DNA from: Chlorobiota bacterium
Lineage (GTDB): Bacteria > Bacteroidota > Ignavibacteria > OLB7
Length of the DNA: 64,000 nt
Assembly (NCBI GenBank): GCA_016710285.1
Contig: JADJXR010000001.1
Location: 1,054,001 to 1,118,000 of the forward strand
Direction: 5' to 3'
Under the pieces are notes generated by a model that did no database searches, had not been told where the DNA came from, and worked only from the letters and a program-made list of their open reading frames with translations. Shown here piece after piece: positions 8,101 through 16,894 of this stretch (the first letter of the stretch is position 1; each line of letters opens with the position of its first letter). Position numbers and translations under genes: made by a program.

Positions 8101-10803
8101 CAGCCGCTTGGCGCAACCTTCTGGCGCACCGACGGCAACAGCACGATTGTTGACGGAACCAACTTCATGGGGACCACCAACAACGTGGCGGTGGATTTCC
8201 GGGTGAACAACCAGCGCGCATTGCGGCTTCAGCCAAACGCCACCAGCCCGAACATCATTGGCGGGTTTAGCGGGAACGGCGTTACTACTGGTGTGGTAGG
8301 TGGGGTTATTGCTGGCGGCGGGGCTAGTGGTGCTGTGAACAGCATAACAGATGACTATGGTGTGGTGGGTGGTGGTCGTAACAACCGTGCGGGGAATAAT
8401 GCAGGCACAACATCAGATCGCCCGTATGCGACCGTAAGTGGGGGGCAAGGGAACACCGCATCGGCATATGCGATGGTGGGTGGAGGGTTAGGCAATACTG
8501 CAGAATATGGCTCAGTGGTGGGTGGAGGCATTTACAACGGTGCAACGAACGTGTATGCAGTGGTGGGTGGAGGAGTTGAGGACAGCGCATTAGGAAGGTG
8601 GTCAGTGGTGGGTGGAGGGGAAAACAACAAGGCATTGAGTGACTATTCAACAGTTGGCGGAGGATCCGGCAATGACGCATTGGGGGAGTCTTCAACAATT
8701 GCGGGAGGGAGCACCAATGAGACATCGGGGATGTATACAACAATTGGTGGAGGGATCACCAATAGCGCATTGGCGCTATATGCAACAATCGCTGGAGGAC
8801 AGGACAACGAGGCATTGGGGGAGTCTTCAACAGTTGGCGGAGGATCCGGCAATAGGGCATCGGAGCGGGCTTCAACAGTTGGCGGAGGATCCGGCAATAG
8901 GGCATTGATGGAATTTGCAACAGCCAGTGGCGGATTTTCAAACTTTGCATCGGAGGATTTTTCAACGGTGGGCGGAGGACGAAGCAATGAGGCTACAGAA
9001 GATTATGCAACAATCGCTGGAGGATGGGACAACACTGCATCGGGATCAAATAGCTTTATCGGTGGCGGGCTATCGAACACCGCCAGTGGAGAGTTGGCAA
9101 CGGTTGGCGGCGGGCAGAACAACACCGCCAGCGGAGATTTGGCGACTGTTGGCGGCGGCGATGGGAATCTGGCATCGGGGAACCGCTCGGTTGTTGGCGG
9201 CGGGCAGAACAACAAAGCTCGGTACACATATTCTGGGGTGTTCACCGGCAACAACAACAACGTTAGCACTGGGCAAATGGCGGCCATTATGGGCGGGCAG
9301 AACAACAGCATCACCGGGGCGCATCAAGGATTTATTGGCGGCGGGGAAAGCAACGTTGTCGGCAATGGCGTAATCGGCGTTGCTAGCAACTCGGCAATCC
9401 TTGCGGGCAATGCGAATAGCATCACCGCAGGCCACTCAGTGATTGGCGCAGGCTCGGGAAACCGCATTGCTGGGTCGTCGGGAAGTAGCGGCATTGTTAG
9501 CGGGCAGAACAACGCCATCACTGCTACCTCGGCCGCATTTATTGGCGCAGGCATCAGCGATACCATCTCGGGCGATGAAGCAGGAATCGTTGCTGGAAGC
9601 AAGAACAAGGCGTATGGGCTTGCCGCCTTTATTGGCGCGGGCCAAGAGAACAATGCCGACCGCCGATCCTTTGTTGGTGCTGGCTTCCACAATCAAGTGA
9701 ATGGCGAGTCCAATGCCATTGTTTCCGGCAGGAATAACATCATCATCGGGACATCAATCTCCCCCCATTATAACTTCATCGGCGCTGGCGATGGGGACAC
9801 CATATCCAACAACAACTACAGCGTGATTGGGGGCGGGTTAGGCAACAGGGTGGATAAGGACCTCTCTGCAATTGTTGGCGGGCAAAGCAATCGCGTTACT
9901 GGCGGGAAGCAGGGGTTTATCGGCGGCGGCTCCGCAAACTCCATCACCGGAACAATCAGCCATTACAGCAGCGCAGTGGTTGGTGGCGATAGCAATCGCG
10001 CCGATGGAATAGAAAATGGAGTTGTTACCGGGCTGGGGAATTTTGCCGGGGGCACGCGCTCGGTGGTTGGGGGCGGTTACCACAACAGCACAGCCGGCAC
10101 CACCGACAACGGAATCCTTGGCGGCAACGCCAACACGATTGATGTTGGAGGGCAGGAAAGCAGCATTGGCGGCGGGCTGGGGAATATCATCACCGGACGC
10201 GGTTCCGCAATTCCTGGCGGCACGCGGCTGAAGCTGTCAAGCCGCAGCTTCGGCTTCAGCGGGCGCGATGCCGGGGCAGCGGGGACCGTGGACCTAAGCG
10301 CAACAACCAACATCGCCGCATTCAACGACGTGAACCTGTGGGTTGGGAACACCGATGGAGCAGCAAAGGAGTTGCGGTTGTACGAAAACAACAGCAGCCT
10401 AACCTACGGCGGCGCAAACTACGCCGCGCTGAAAGCCGCAGCCACCATGGCAGCCAACACCACCTACACCCTTCCCAATGCTGCGCCAACATCGAATGGG
10501 CAGATGTTAGTTAGCACCACTGGCGGCACGATGTCGTGGGGAATAAAACTGACAAAGGCGACCGTGACGGTGGACGTTGGCTCGGTGGGCGCGGGCGCAA
10601 GCCTAACCCAGACCTTTACCGTTACCGGCGCGGCAACCGGGGCGATTGCCGCAATCTCGCCAGCCAGCGCGCTTCCCGATGGCTTGATTATCAGCTACGT
10701 CCGCGTTTCGGCGGCGAACACCGTCGAGCTGAAATTCTTCAACGCCACCGCATCGGCCATTGACCCGGCCTCGATGGATTGGAATATCATCGTGGCCGAG
10801 TAA
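5155..10803 (+). CDS. Giant secreted fibre-like repeat protein, 1882 residues
   Basis: Start is the ATG at 5155 with a strong ribosome-binding site. A Sec signal peptide (about 1-41, ending AIAQ) is followed by a domain common in bacterial surface proteins (ISYQGLLTNAGG..., LYLGVTINNG, RTQLAKVPFAFHA; about 43-150). Next comes a long region of tail-fibre-like units (DGAITVTKLADGA, TSAKI, about 150-960) that includes 44-residue modules with GDLTGSYPNPTITNN. Residues about 1030-1690 are short repeats of the VVGGGxxNxASG type, like YadA-type trimeric adhesin heads. The C-terminal about 80 residues form a small Val/Thr-rich beta domain (QTFTVTGAATG..., MDWNIIVAE). No S74 domain and no T9SS sorting domain are visible, so the export route across the outer membrane is unclear. 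It is probably an extended, perhaps trimeric, surface fibre or adhesin. A relative lies at 23017. Confidence 0.85.
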   Translation: MSFANQRPTQQRSSILKSSLVKSSLAAGILLLIVSAHAIAQTPTTISYQGLLTNAGGAALPDGQYSMVFQLYSTNTGGVSVWQETQTVTLSKGLFNVYLGSVTPFATANLQFNQQLYLGVTINNGTELPRTQLAKVPFAFHADNAATASLATTVVDGAITVTKLADGAVTAPKIAIGAITTDKIAAGAISSSNLADGSITLNKISNAGAANGQTIINNNGKLEWGNPAGGTNDGDITAVTAGPGLQGGGFSGHVALEVAPRGIVNSMIADNAISTSKLGDRAVTRDKLAFNSVGWSQLDDDAVDGKKILDMSIGHLDLGLTVVHTENIADQAVTTGKISKLGAQNGQVLSMKNGAIVWDFPTLGNVAGGDLTGSYPNPQIAPGAVNSAKIADGSISTADIANGAVNSAKILDGTITLADLAFASLPPSGPAGGDLTGTYPAPTVAANAITSAKIADGAVANADLADDAVTASKIAANAVNASEIGSDAVGTSELAPNAVTTAEILDNTITTADLAFTSLPPNGPAGGDLTGSYPNPTITNNAVNSAKILDNTITTADLAFTSLPPNGPAGGDLTGSYPNPTITNNAVTSAKIADGAVGTSDLADNSVTSAKIADGSVGTSDLADNSVTSAKIADGAVGTSDLADNSVTSAKILDGTITAADIAAGVIPTTLPPSGPAGGDLTGSYPNPTITNNAVTSAKILDNTITTADLAFTSLPPNGPAGGDLTGSYPNPTITNNAVTSAKIADGAVGTSDLADNSVTSAKILDGTITAADIAAGVIPTTLPPSGPAGGDLTGSYPNPTITNNAVTSAKILDNTITTADLAFTSLPPNGPAGGDLTGSYPNPTITNNAVTSAKIADGAVGTSDLADNSVTSAKILDGAVGTSDLADNSVTSAKILDNTITTADIAFTSLPPNGPAGGDLTGSYPSPTITNNAVTSAKIADGEVGNADLANLAVSSGKMIGTGSTAGDVLTSTGPATAPTWQPLGATFWRTDGNSTIVDGTNFMGTTNNVAVDFRVNNQRALRLQPNATSPNIIGGFSGNGVTTGVVGGVIAGGGASGAVNSITDDYGVVGGGRNNRAGNNAGTTSDRPYATVSGGQGNTASAYAMVGGGLGNTAEYGSVVGGGIYNGATNVYAVVGGGVEDSALGRWSVVGGGENNKALSDYSTVGGGSGNDALGESSTIAGGSTNETSGMYTTIGGGITNSALALYATIAGGQDNEALGESSTVGGGSGNRASERASTVGGGSGNRALMEFATASGGFSNFASEDFSTVGGGRSNEATEDYATIAGGWDNTASGSNSFIGGGLSNTASGELATVGGGQNNTASGDLATVGGGDGNLASGNRSVVGGGQNNKARYTYSGVFTGNNNNVSTGQMAAIMGGQNNSITGAHQGFIGGGESNVVGNGVIGVASNSAILAGNANSITAGHSVIGAGSGNRIAGSSGSSGIVSGQNNAITATSAAFIGAGISDTISGDEAGIVAGSKNKAYGLAAFIGAGQENNADRRSFVGAGFHNQVNGESNAIVSGRNNIIIGTSISPHYNFIGAGDGDTISNNNYSVIGGGLGNRVDKDLSAIVGGQSNRVTGGKQGFIGGGSANSITGTISHYSSAVVGGDSNRADGIENGVVTGLGNFAGGTRSVVGGGYHNSTAGTTDNGILGGNANTIDVGGQESSIGGGLGNIITGRGSAIPGGTRLKLSSRSFGFSGRDAGAAGTVDLSATTNIAAFNDVNLWVGNTDGAAKELRLYENNSSLTYGGANYAALKAAATMAANTTYTLPNAAPTSNGQMLVSTTGGTMSWGIKLTKATVTVDVGSVGAGASLTQTFTVTGAATGAIAAISPASALPDGLIISYVRVSAANTVELKFFNATASAIDPASMDWNIIVAE
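6661..7960 (+). repeat. 132-bp coding modules and a 336-bp tandem unit inside the fibre gene
   Basis: Within the fibre gene the codons for GGDLTG recur at 6733, 6865, 7189, 7321, 7525, 7657 and 7909. Spacings of 132 bp (44 codons) occur three times, and 336 bp (112 codons) separates 7189 from 7525. The stretch starting at 7087 recurs at 7423 almost base for base over roughly 95 bp. All spacings are multiples of three, so copy number can change without breaking the frame. Such near-identical DNA repeats suggest recent duplication and may be mis-assembled. Confidence 0.85.
8647..8905 (+). repeat. Short near-identical repeats in the adhesin-head part of the fibre gene
   Basis: A 27-base stretch beginning TCAACAGTTGGCGGAGGATC is present at 8647, 8827 and 8872, encoding the head-repeat motif STVGGGSGN. 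The surrounding segment (about 8300-9050) is richer in A and T than the flanking parts of the same gene, suggesting local expansion or exchange of repeat blocks. Confidence 0.7.
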
Positions 10804-10855
10804 TCCGACGCAGCAACTCCAAAGCCTTCCCGAAATCACAGGGTAGATAACGGAA

Positions 10856-10886
10856 GAGAAGAGCCGGCCAATGGTCGGCTCTTCTC
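10856..10886 (+). terminator. Strong hairpin terminator after the giant fibre gene
   Basis: A 14-base-pair stem (GAGAAGAGCCGGCC pairing with GGTCGGCTCTTCTC, one G-T pair) with an AAT loop begins 53 bases past the stop codon. No long T-tract follows. The rest of the gap to 11096 shows no gene. Confidence 0.7.
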
Positions 10887-11096
10887 ATTACCAATCATCT
10901 GATTGCCAATCATCATCATTTCCCGCCTTCGCGCAGTTTTTTTGGCGCATTCTCCACTCCTCGTAAGACACGTAAGACCTTCCCCGCCGATTCGTAAGAC
11001 CGTTCCGATACTTTGATTCCAAGCCTGTTGGCGGCTTGGTTGCCAACGGGCTTGGAGGAAATCAACTACTCATAATCCGCTTACTGACAAGAGCTT

Positions 11097-12173
11097 ATGA
11101 ACAACCATCATCGGAGTGCGGCGCTGGCAGTGGGAGTGCTGCTGGCGGTTAGCATGGCAACCGCGCAACCACCGTTAGAGGTGGAACGCGAGTTCAACAT
11201 CTTCACTTCGCAAAGCGCGGCTGGATACTTCAAGCCGGTGCTGACAACGTTGCAGGAAGGTTTCGCATCGAACATCTACCACCGCGCCAGCTATGCTCCG
11301 CAATGGAGCATCGGGCTGGACATCAGCAGCCCGTGGATGGTGATACCGGAATCGCACAAAACTTTTTCGGCCCAGCTTCCCGATTGCTACGCGGACCCAA
11401 CAGCCGCGCAAACCGCCGAGCTGCGGAGCGGCACGCTGACCCGCGGAATCAGCGGCGCAGTGCGGCAACCGACCTACTACGGAAGCATTGCAACCCCAGC
11501 GTTTAGCGTCCCGCAAGGAACCGGCGAATCCGATTTCTGCAGAACCGTCGGCTTTGCCGAAGGGCACGACATCGGCATCATGCCCAGCCTGCCAAACATC
11601 CAACTGATTGTTGGCGCGCCCACCCGTACCGAGCTTCGCATCCGCGCCGTCCCAATCCCCGAACGGGAACGCTCCATCCTCTACCTCGGCTTCGGAATTG
11701 CACAACAATTCGACCATTGGATGAACATTTTCGGCGACGACAAAACCATGGCCCTGGCCGCAAGTGCCTCGCTCCATCTGTTTGATTGGAGTTCCACCGC
11801 CAGCGCCACCGGGGTCACGGCGGGGATTCATTACAGCAAGTCGTGGGAAGGCGGTTTCACGGTGATGGGGGGAACGCAGTTCGAGACGATCAGCGGGGAT
11901 TTCGCCGCCGTGCGCGAGCCGCTGGACCCATCCGACGCGCAAGTGAGTGCCTACGAAGAAATCCGCCGCAACGCCCCAATCACCATGCCGTTCGAATCGC
12001 TGAACTCCTTCCGCCTTGTGGCCGGGGGAAGCTACCGCGCCGGCATTGCCGATTTCCATCTGGACATGGCCGTTGCAGCGCAGCCGGTGCTTTCCGGTGG
12101 GATCACGATTTGGCTGGCACAGTGGGGGCTTGAGAGCGCCGCACCGTTGGACCCATCCACCATCAAACCATAA
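11097..12173 (+). CDS. Outer-membrane beta-barrel-like protein, possibly DUF6588 family
   Basis: A 358-residue exported protein with an N-terminal signal peptide (about 1-23, ending MATAQ). The body shows alternating hydrophobic and polar strands with aromatic ends (YFKPVLTTLQEGFASNIYHR, SIGLDISSPWMV, LRLVAGGSYRAG), as expected of an outer-membrane barrel. The arrangement of a YFKP start, a tandem Y-H-R element and GLDI strands recalls the DUF6588 barrel family; I recall this family and have not tested it. A lipoprotein gene follows after 14 bases, so the two are probably co-transcribed and may act together at the outer membrane. Confidence 0.7.
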   Translation: MNNHHRSAALAVGVLLAVSMATAQPPLEVEREFNIFTSQSAAGYFKPVLTTLQEGFASNIYHRASYAPQWSIGLDISSPWMVIPESHKTFSAQLPDCYADPTAAQTAELRSGTLTRGISGAVRQPTYYGSIATPAFSVPQGTGESDFCRTVGFAEGHDIGIMPSLPNIQLIVGAPTRTELRIRAVPIPERERSILYLGFGIAQQFDHWMNIFGDDKTMALAASASLHLFDWSSTASATGVTAGIHYSKSWEGGFTVMGGTQFETISGDFAAVREPLDPSDAQVSAYEEIRRNAPITMPFESLNSFRLVAGGSYRAGIADFHLDMAVAAQPVLSGGITIWLAQWGLESAAPLDPSTIKP

Positions 12174-12187
12174 CCACGGAGCCAACC

Positions 12188-12766
12188 ATGAAAACGATCA
12201 TTGTTCGCGGCGTTGCAATGGCCGCAATCGCCGTTGCTGCGATTACTTCCATCATTGGCTTCAGCGGGTGCGATTCGTTGAGTTCGCTAGACACCTTCAC
12301 CATGCAGCTGCCGATTAATATGGAGTTCAGCTGGCGCAACCGCCAGGCCCCCGACACCACCACCGACTTCGTCAACCTGCTGGATTACTCCGTCTATCGC
12401 GACAACATGGAGGATATCCAAAGCGCGAAGCTCTATCAGGTGGGATATTGGGTGGATACGCTGGTGGGAAGCCCTTCGATTGAGGATGCGGAGTTCGCGT
12501 TCGTGGAGTTCTACCTGCGGTTCGAGGGGGAGCAGCAGCAGCACCTGCTGGGGCGGTATGAGAACGTTGTGGTGAAGGAATACTACAAGCGGCCGCATAT
12601 CATCACCGTGCCGGAGGAGGTGGCCTTGCTGATCTCCGAAGCCGTCAAAACCAAGCCACGGTTTGATGTTATCCAGCGGTACAGCCTTCCCAAAAGTGGG
12701 ACCGGCTTCTTCCCACGAATCGAAGCGCGGGTAGATCTGGCGATTCGGCTGGAGGTGAAGTTGTAA
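12188..12766 (+). CDS. Predicted lipoprotein, unknown function
   Basis: A 192-residue protein with a lipoprotein signal: MKTIIVRG, a hydrophobic stretch, then lipobox GFSG-C at about residue 28. The mature part looks like a beta-sandwich and ends with an amphipathic strand (RVDLAIRLEVKL). No family is recognised. A GGAG ribosome-binding element precedes the ATG, and the gene lies 14 bases after the barrel-like protein gene, suggesting an operon. A perfect hairpin ends the unit. Confidence 0.75.
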   Translation: MKTIIVRGVAMAAIAVAAITSIIGFSGCDSLSSLDTFTMQLPINMEFSWRNRQAPDTTTDFVNLLDYSVYRDNMEDIQSAKLYQVGYWVDTLVGSPSIEDAEFAFVEFYLRFEGEQQQHLLGRYENVVVKEYYKRPHIITVPEEVALLISEAVKTKPRFDVIQRYSLPKSGTGFFPRIEARVDLAIRLEVKL

Positions 12767-12809
12767 GAAGCCAGCGAACTTCCTGCAAGAAGCAACCGGC
12801 ACAGAAACA

Positions 12810-12852
12810 ATCAGGGTGGAGGGAATGATCGGATCATTCCCTCCACCCTGAT
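12810..12852. terminator. Bidirectional hairpin terminator between convergent genes
   Basis: A perfect 21-base inverted repeat (left arm 12810-12830, right arm 12832-12852, core AGGGTGGAGGGAATGATC) sits between the lipoprotein gene and the convergent DedA gene. It can serve transcripts from both sides. Confidence 0.8.
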
Positions 12853-12869
12853 CTCATTATGCCCCGGCC

Positions 12870-13538
12870 TTACTCCCCGGCTGCGTCCGCCACCGCTTTC
12901 CCTTTCCGCCGCCGGTGCTTCACGAACTCAATAATTGGGGGGAGGATGGAAAGGAAGATCACAATCCCAATCACGAAATGGAGATAGCGGTCAATATTTG
13001 GCACAAGGCGGCCCAAGTAAAACCCCAGCAGCGTGGTGGAAAGGATCCAAAGAATCCCGCCGCCGATGTTGTACAGCCCGAACGTGCGGTACGGCATCTG
13101 GGCCATGCCGGCCACCACCGGCGCAAACGTGCGGATGATGGGGATGTACCGCGCCAGCACAATCGTCTTCCCCCCGTGCTTCTGGTAGAACTCCTGCGTT
13201 TTCACCAAATGCTCCTTCTTGAAGAACCTGCTGTTTGGGCGGTTCATCAGCCGCCGCCCCCCCCGAAGCCCAATGTTGTACCCCACCGCATCGCCAATGA
13301 TTGCGGCCGGGATCAGCAAGCCAATAAGGTAGAAGATGTTCAGGTCCCCACTGCTGGCCAGCAACCCAGCCACCACCAGAAGCGAATCGCCCGGGAGGAA
13401 GAAGCCAACCAGCAAACCGGTTTCGGAGAAAATGATGATGAACAGCACCACGTAGGCCACCACTTCGCCGGCGCGCACAAACTCGCGCAATCCCTCGGCC
13501 GTGGTGAACGTGTGGAGAAAATCAGTGAGTATTTCCAT
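12870..13538 (-). CDS. DedA-family membrane protein
   Basis: A 222-residue inner-membrane protein of the DedA/SNARE-associated (VTT) family, whose members are implicated in flipping undecaprenyl phosphate or phospholipids and in membrane homeostasis. Hallmarks are the FLPGDSLL motif early in the chain, an internal Gly-rich segment GDAVGYNIG, and the R-[Y/F]-[I/V]-P-[I/V]-[I/V]-R-T motif (ARYIPIIRTFAPVVAGMAQM). Several hydrophobic helices are present, and the C-terminus is short, basic and cytoplasmic (KHRRRKGK). The ATG at 13538 gives the normal family length. The gene stands alone downstream of ruvC on the same strand. Confidence 0.92.
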   Translation of the reverse strand: MEILTDFLHTFTTAEGLREFVRAGEVVAYVVLFIIIFSETGLLVGFFLPGDSLLVVAGLLASSGDLNIFYLIGLLIPAAIIGDAVGYNIGLRGGRRLMNRPNSRFFKKEHLVKTQEFYQKHGGKTIVLARYIPIIRTFAPVVAGMAQMPYRTFGLYNIGGGILWILSTTLLGFYLGRLVPNIDRYLHFVIGIVIFLSILPPIIEFVKHRRRKGKAVADAAGE

Positions 13539-13611
13539 TTGGGATCGGTTGTCGGGAATTGGGTTTTAGTTATCGGTTATTGAATCGCGGCTGGTGCGCA
13601 GCGGCGGTTCC

Positions 13612-14160
13612 CTACTTCTTTTTTCTTACCACCACTTTTTCTGGGTGTTCCGCAATGAAGTTTTCCCAGTTGCGCCCGCCGCGTTGTGGGCGCAGTGCGC
13701 GGGTGCTGTGGCAGATTGCTGTGGCAAGCGCGTCGGTGGCATCCAGCAGGTGCTCGTTCCGGTCCATCTTCAGCATCGCCATCACCATGTACTCCACTTG
13801 CTCCTTCGTTGCACGGCCGCTGCCGGTCACCGCTTGCTTGATTTCGAGCGGGGCGTATTCCGCGGTTGGTATCTGGCGCAGCACCGCCGCAAGGATTGCC
13901 ACCCCACGGGCGTGGCCCAGTTTCAGGGTGGATTGAACATTTTTGGAATAGAATGCCGACTCAATCGCGAACTCATCCGGCGCGGTGGACTCGATCACAC
14001 GCTCCAATCCGGTGTAGATTTTTTCCAACCTTCGCGGAAGCGTGTCCGATGCATGCATTCGGATAATGCCGTAGTCCACAAGGCTCAGCCGGCCATTCTC
14101 ATGGTCAATCACGCCGTAGCCGGTGATGAGTGTTCCAGGATCAACGCCAAGAATTCGCAT
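13612..14160 (-). CDS. ruvC: Holliday junction endonuclease RuvC
   Basis: A 182-residue crossover junction endonuclease that cuts Holliday junctions with RuvAB during recombinational repair. It opens with MRILGVDPG, and the four acidic catalytic residues expected from the family are present at D7, E67, D140 and D143 (motifs GVDPG, IESAF, HLLDATDALA). I chose the ATG at 14160 rather than 14184 because family members begin right at the first catalytic strand. A basic tail (VVVRKKK) ends the protein. ruvA and ruvB are not in the window. Confidence 0.96.
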   Translation of the reverse strand: MRILGVDPGTLITGYGVIDHENGRLSLVDYGIIRMHASDTLPRRLEKIYTGLERVIESTAPDEFAIESAFYSKNVQSTLKLGHARGVAILAAVLRQIPTAEYAPLEIKQAVTGSGRATKEQVEYMVMAMLKMDRNEHLLDATDALATAICHSTRALRPQRGGRNWENFIAEHPEKVVVRKKK

Positions 14161-14218
14161 GGTGAGTTGGGGCAATATATCCACGGTTGTTGGTCTGAAC
14201 CTGCGTCAAATGATTCCC

Positions 14219-15958
14219 TTACCCGGCCTTCTCCTGCGGCTCCGTTACCGGCTTCGGCTCTTCGGCTGCGGGTTCCTTCCCTTTCTTCTCCTCATCGCTC
14301 CCCTTCGTTTTTTTCAGCAGGCGTTTTACGTCGAAGGTTTGCGCCAGCGTGCGGTGGCGCGGCGGCGTGATCGCCATATCCTCGTTTTGGGGCGTTGGGT
14401 TCAGCAGTGGGATCCGCACAACGAAGGTGCTTCCTTGCCCCGGCTCGCTCTCCACACGGATATCCCCATCGTGGGCCTGGACGGTCCATTGCACGATTGA
14501 GAGCCCCAGCCCAACCCCACCCATCTCGCGGCTGCGGGCTTTATCCACGCGGTAAAATCGGTCGAAGATTTTTTTCTGATGCTCGCCGCTGATTCCAATT
14601 CCGGTGTCGCGGACGCGGACCTCGGCAACGTTTTTATCACGGTGAACGGTCAGGGAGATCATCCCCCCTTCGGGGGTGTATTTCACGGCGTTATCCACCA
14701 GGTTCAGGAACATCTGGTAGAGCTTTGCGCGGTCCGCCTCGATCGTCAAATCCTCGTTGGCGCGGAAGGTGATGTAGATATCTTTTTGCCCCCCCAAGAT
14801 GCTGGCTGCGTCGGCAAGGTCGGCAAGCATTTCGGTAAGATTGGTTGGCTCGCCATGGAGCGACAATCTTCCGCCATCGGCCCGCGACAGCAGCAGCAGC
14901 GACTCCACCACGCGCGACAACCGCAGCACTTCCTGCAAGGCACTAGAGATCACGTCCTGGTACTCCGCCGGGGTTTTCCGCGAGCGCAAGGCCAGCTCCA
15001 TTTCGCCGGTCAGGATCGTCAGCGGCGTGCGAAGCTCGTGCGAGGCATCGGCGCTGAACTGCTTGGCACGCTCGAAGGAGCTTTCCAAGCGGGAGATCAT
15101 GTCGTTCAGGGTGTCGCTCAGCCGCGCGATTTCATCGTTCGTGTTCGGGACCGGAAGCCGCCGCGAAAGGTTCGACGCGGTGATCTCCTTTGCCGTGCGG
15201 GTGATTGCGTCCACCGGGCGAAGCGATGTTTTGGCCAGGAAAAATCCGCCAACAATGGAAAGCACCAACATCACCGGCGTAAGCAGCAGCAGCGTGCTGA
15301 ACAATTGCTCCAAAATGGATTGGACCTCGTTGCGCGGATAGCCAACAACGATAATTGCCGAGCGGGTTCGGGCAACGGCAATGCGGATCGGCTGCGGGCC
15401 GCTGGTGGTGTCCAGCACCGCTTGGTAGATGGTGGTGTACCGGGGAATCGTATCCACCGCCAGCCGCAAAAAATCTTGCTCGATGTGGAACGAATCGGCT
15501 CCAAGATTTTTGGAACGGAAGACGATCGTCCCGGCGGTATCCATCACCTGGATAAGGGAGTTGCGCGGGTTCAGAACGATATGCTCGTAAATCTCCGTCC
15601 AAACAATTTTTTCGGCTTCGGCAGTGGCTGGCGGCAGGGGCTTCGGGGTGGCGGCGCGGCGCAGCGAATCTTGGCGAAGCGAGTCGCCATCGCGAAGGAA
15701 CTCCAGGGCATCCTTTGCGGTGTCGTTGGAGCGTTCTTTTATGCTGGCGGCGCTGCTCTTCTTCTCCTTCTGGTCCTTTTCCCCCTGGGTCCGGATCATC
15801 AACACAATGGAGTTGATCATCCGCTCCAGCGAAAGGTCCAGGCTGGTGCGAAGCTCGGTGGAGATGGAGGTGTAGATCAGCGTGCCGAAGATGCCGATCG
15901 AGAGGGCCATCACCAGCCCGAACCATAGCGTAAGGCGGCCACGCAGCGAAAGGCTCAA
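14219..15958 (-). CDS. Two-component sensor histidine kinase with HAMP domain
   Basis: A 579-residue inner-membrane kinase. The first membrane helix is at about 7-30, then a periplasmic sensor region of about 200 residues, including a Lys/Ser/Asp-rich stretch (about 58-95). A second helix (about 235-257), a HAMP linker with the GFFLAKTSLRPVDAITRTA motif, and a HisKA dimerisation domain follow, with phospho-acceptor His307 in ASHELRTPL. The HATPase domain has the N box (LVDNAVKYTPEGG), G1 (DTGIGI), the F box and G2 (GVGLGLSI). An odd Lys/Glu/Pro-rich tail of about 50 residues follows. The architecture resembles CusS-type kinases; the stimulus is unknown. Its start overlaps the end of the response regulator gene by four bases (ATGA). 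Confidence 0.95.
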   Translation of the reverse strand: MSLSLRGRLTLWFGLVMALSIGIFGTLIYTSISTELRTSLDLSLERMINSIVLMIRTQGEKDQKEKKSSAASIKERSNDTAKDALEFLRDGDSLRQDSLRRAATPKPLPPATAEAEKIVWTEIYEHIVLNPRNSLIQVMDTAGTIVFRSKNLGADSFHIEQDFLRLAVDTIPRYTTIYQAVLDTTSGPQPIRIAVARTRSAIIVVGYPRNEVQSILEQLFSTLLLLTPVMLVLSIVGGFFLAKTSLRPVDAITRTAKEITASNLSRRLPVPNTNDEIARLSDTLNDMISRLESSFERAKQFSADASHELRTPLTILTGEMELALRSRKTPAEYQDVISSALQEVLRLSRVVESLLLLSRADGGRLSLHGEPTNLTEMLADLADAASILGGQKDIYITFRANEDLTIEADRAKLYQMFLNLVDNAVKYTPEGGMISLTVHRDKNVAEVRVRDTGIGISGEHQKKIFDRFYRVDKARSREMGGVGLGLSIVQWTVQAHDGDIRVESEPGQGSTFVVRIPLLNPTPQNEDMAITPPRHRTLAQTFDVKRLLKKTKGSDEEKKGKEPAAEEPKPVTEPQEKAG

Positions 15959-16665
15959 CGTTCATCCTCCTGGGGTTCATTCCCCTCCGATTCGGCTTCC
16001 CGCATGATATACCCAACCCCACGGATGGAGCGAATCAGCCGCGGCTGGTCCGGCGGGTCCACTTTGTGGCGCAAGCGGTTGACGTACACATCCACCAAGT
16101 TGGAGTCGGTGGCGAAGTTGTAATTCCAGACGTGCTGGGTGATGACCGAGCGGCTAAGAACCCGGTTGGAGTTCCGCATCAGGTATTCCAGCAGGTCGTA
16201 CTCGCGCGAGGTAAGGTCAATGTCGGTGTTCCCCCGCTTGGCTTTGTGGGTGATGGTGTCCAGCACCAAATCGCCAACTTTTAGCTGCGTGGTTTTCTCC
16301 ACGCTGACGCTTCGGCGCAGAAGCGAGCGGATGCGCGCGGTCAGTTCCTCGAAGTGGAACGGCTTGGCCAAATAATCGTCGGCGCCGGCATCCAGGCCAA
16401 CGATCTTATCTTGTGTGGTCCCTTTTGCCGTCAGGATCAGCACCGGCGTGTTGATCCCCCGCCCGCGAAGCTCGCGCAGCAAGGAGATGCCATCACGTTT
16501 TGGCAGCATCAGGTCCAGGATCATGCCGTCGTACTCCCCCGCCAACGCTTTCTCCAGCCCCTGGTCGCCGTCGTAGGCAACCTCCACCTCGTAGTTTTCC
16601 TCACGCAATCCCTGCATGACGAAGTTGGCAACCTTCTTTTCGTCTTCGATTACCAGAATTCTCAT
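15955..16665 (-). CDS. OmpR-family response regulator
   Basis: A 236-residue transcription factor. The receiver domain (1-118) has the acidic pocket E7-D8, phospho-acceptor D51, T79 and K101. The winged-helix DNA-binding domain (about 128-226) has the typical LTSREYDLLEYLM and DVYVNRLRHKVD blocks and ends with the wing hairpin IRGVGYIM. The ATG at 16665 begins directly with MRILVIEDE; the longer open frame to 16830 adds a non-homologous extension. Its stop overlaps the kinase start by four bases, so the pair is translationally coupled and is almost certainly one phosphorelay. Confidence 0.96.
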   Translation of the reverse strand: MRILVIEDEKKVANFVMQGLREENYEVEVAYDGDQGLEKALAGEYDGMILDLMLPKRDGISLLRELRGRGINTPVLILTAKGTTQDKIVGLDAGADDYLAKPFHFEELTARIRSLLRRSVSVEKTTQLKVGDLVLDTITHKAKRGNTDIDLTSREYDLLEYLMRNSNRVLSRSVITQHVWNYNFATDSNLVDVYVNRLRHKVDPPDQPRLIRSIRGVGYIMREAESEGNEPQEDER

Positions 16666-16894
16666 AGTGGTTCGGAAGATACTGTGAACAACCAGCGGGC
16701 CATCGCACTCTGTGATCCTTGATCCCCGCTGTGCCGCGCTGATGTCCGCCAAAATACGCAACCAAGTGCCGATGGTAGCATCGGTGTGTGACGGCGGCGG
16801 GATGCGCCCAAACGGCTGTTGGCCGCGCAATCCTCTTCTTCCTATCTTACCGCCCCTTTCAACTCTTCAGGTACACAATCAACAGGTTTACGTT

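Noticed and set aside
12915..13583. 222-codon plus-strand frame opposite DedA
   Set aside because: DedA motifs are on the other strand; this frame is Asn/His/Pro-rich antisense.
14579..15928. 449-codon plus-strand frame opposite the histidine kinase
   Set aside because: Antisense shadow of a gene with all kinase motifs.
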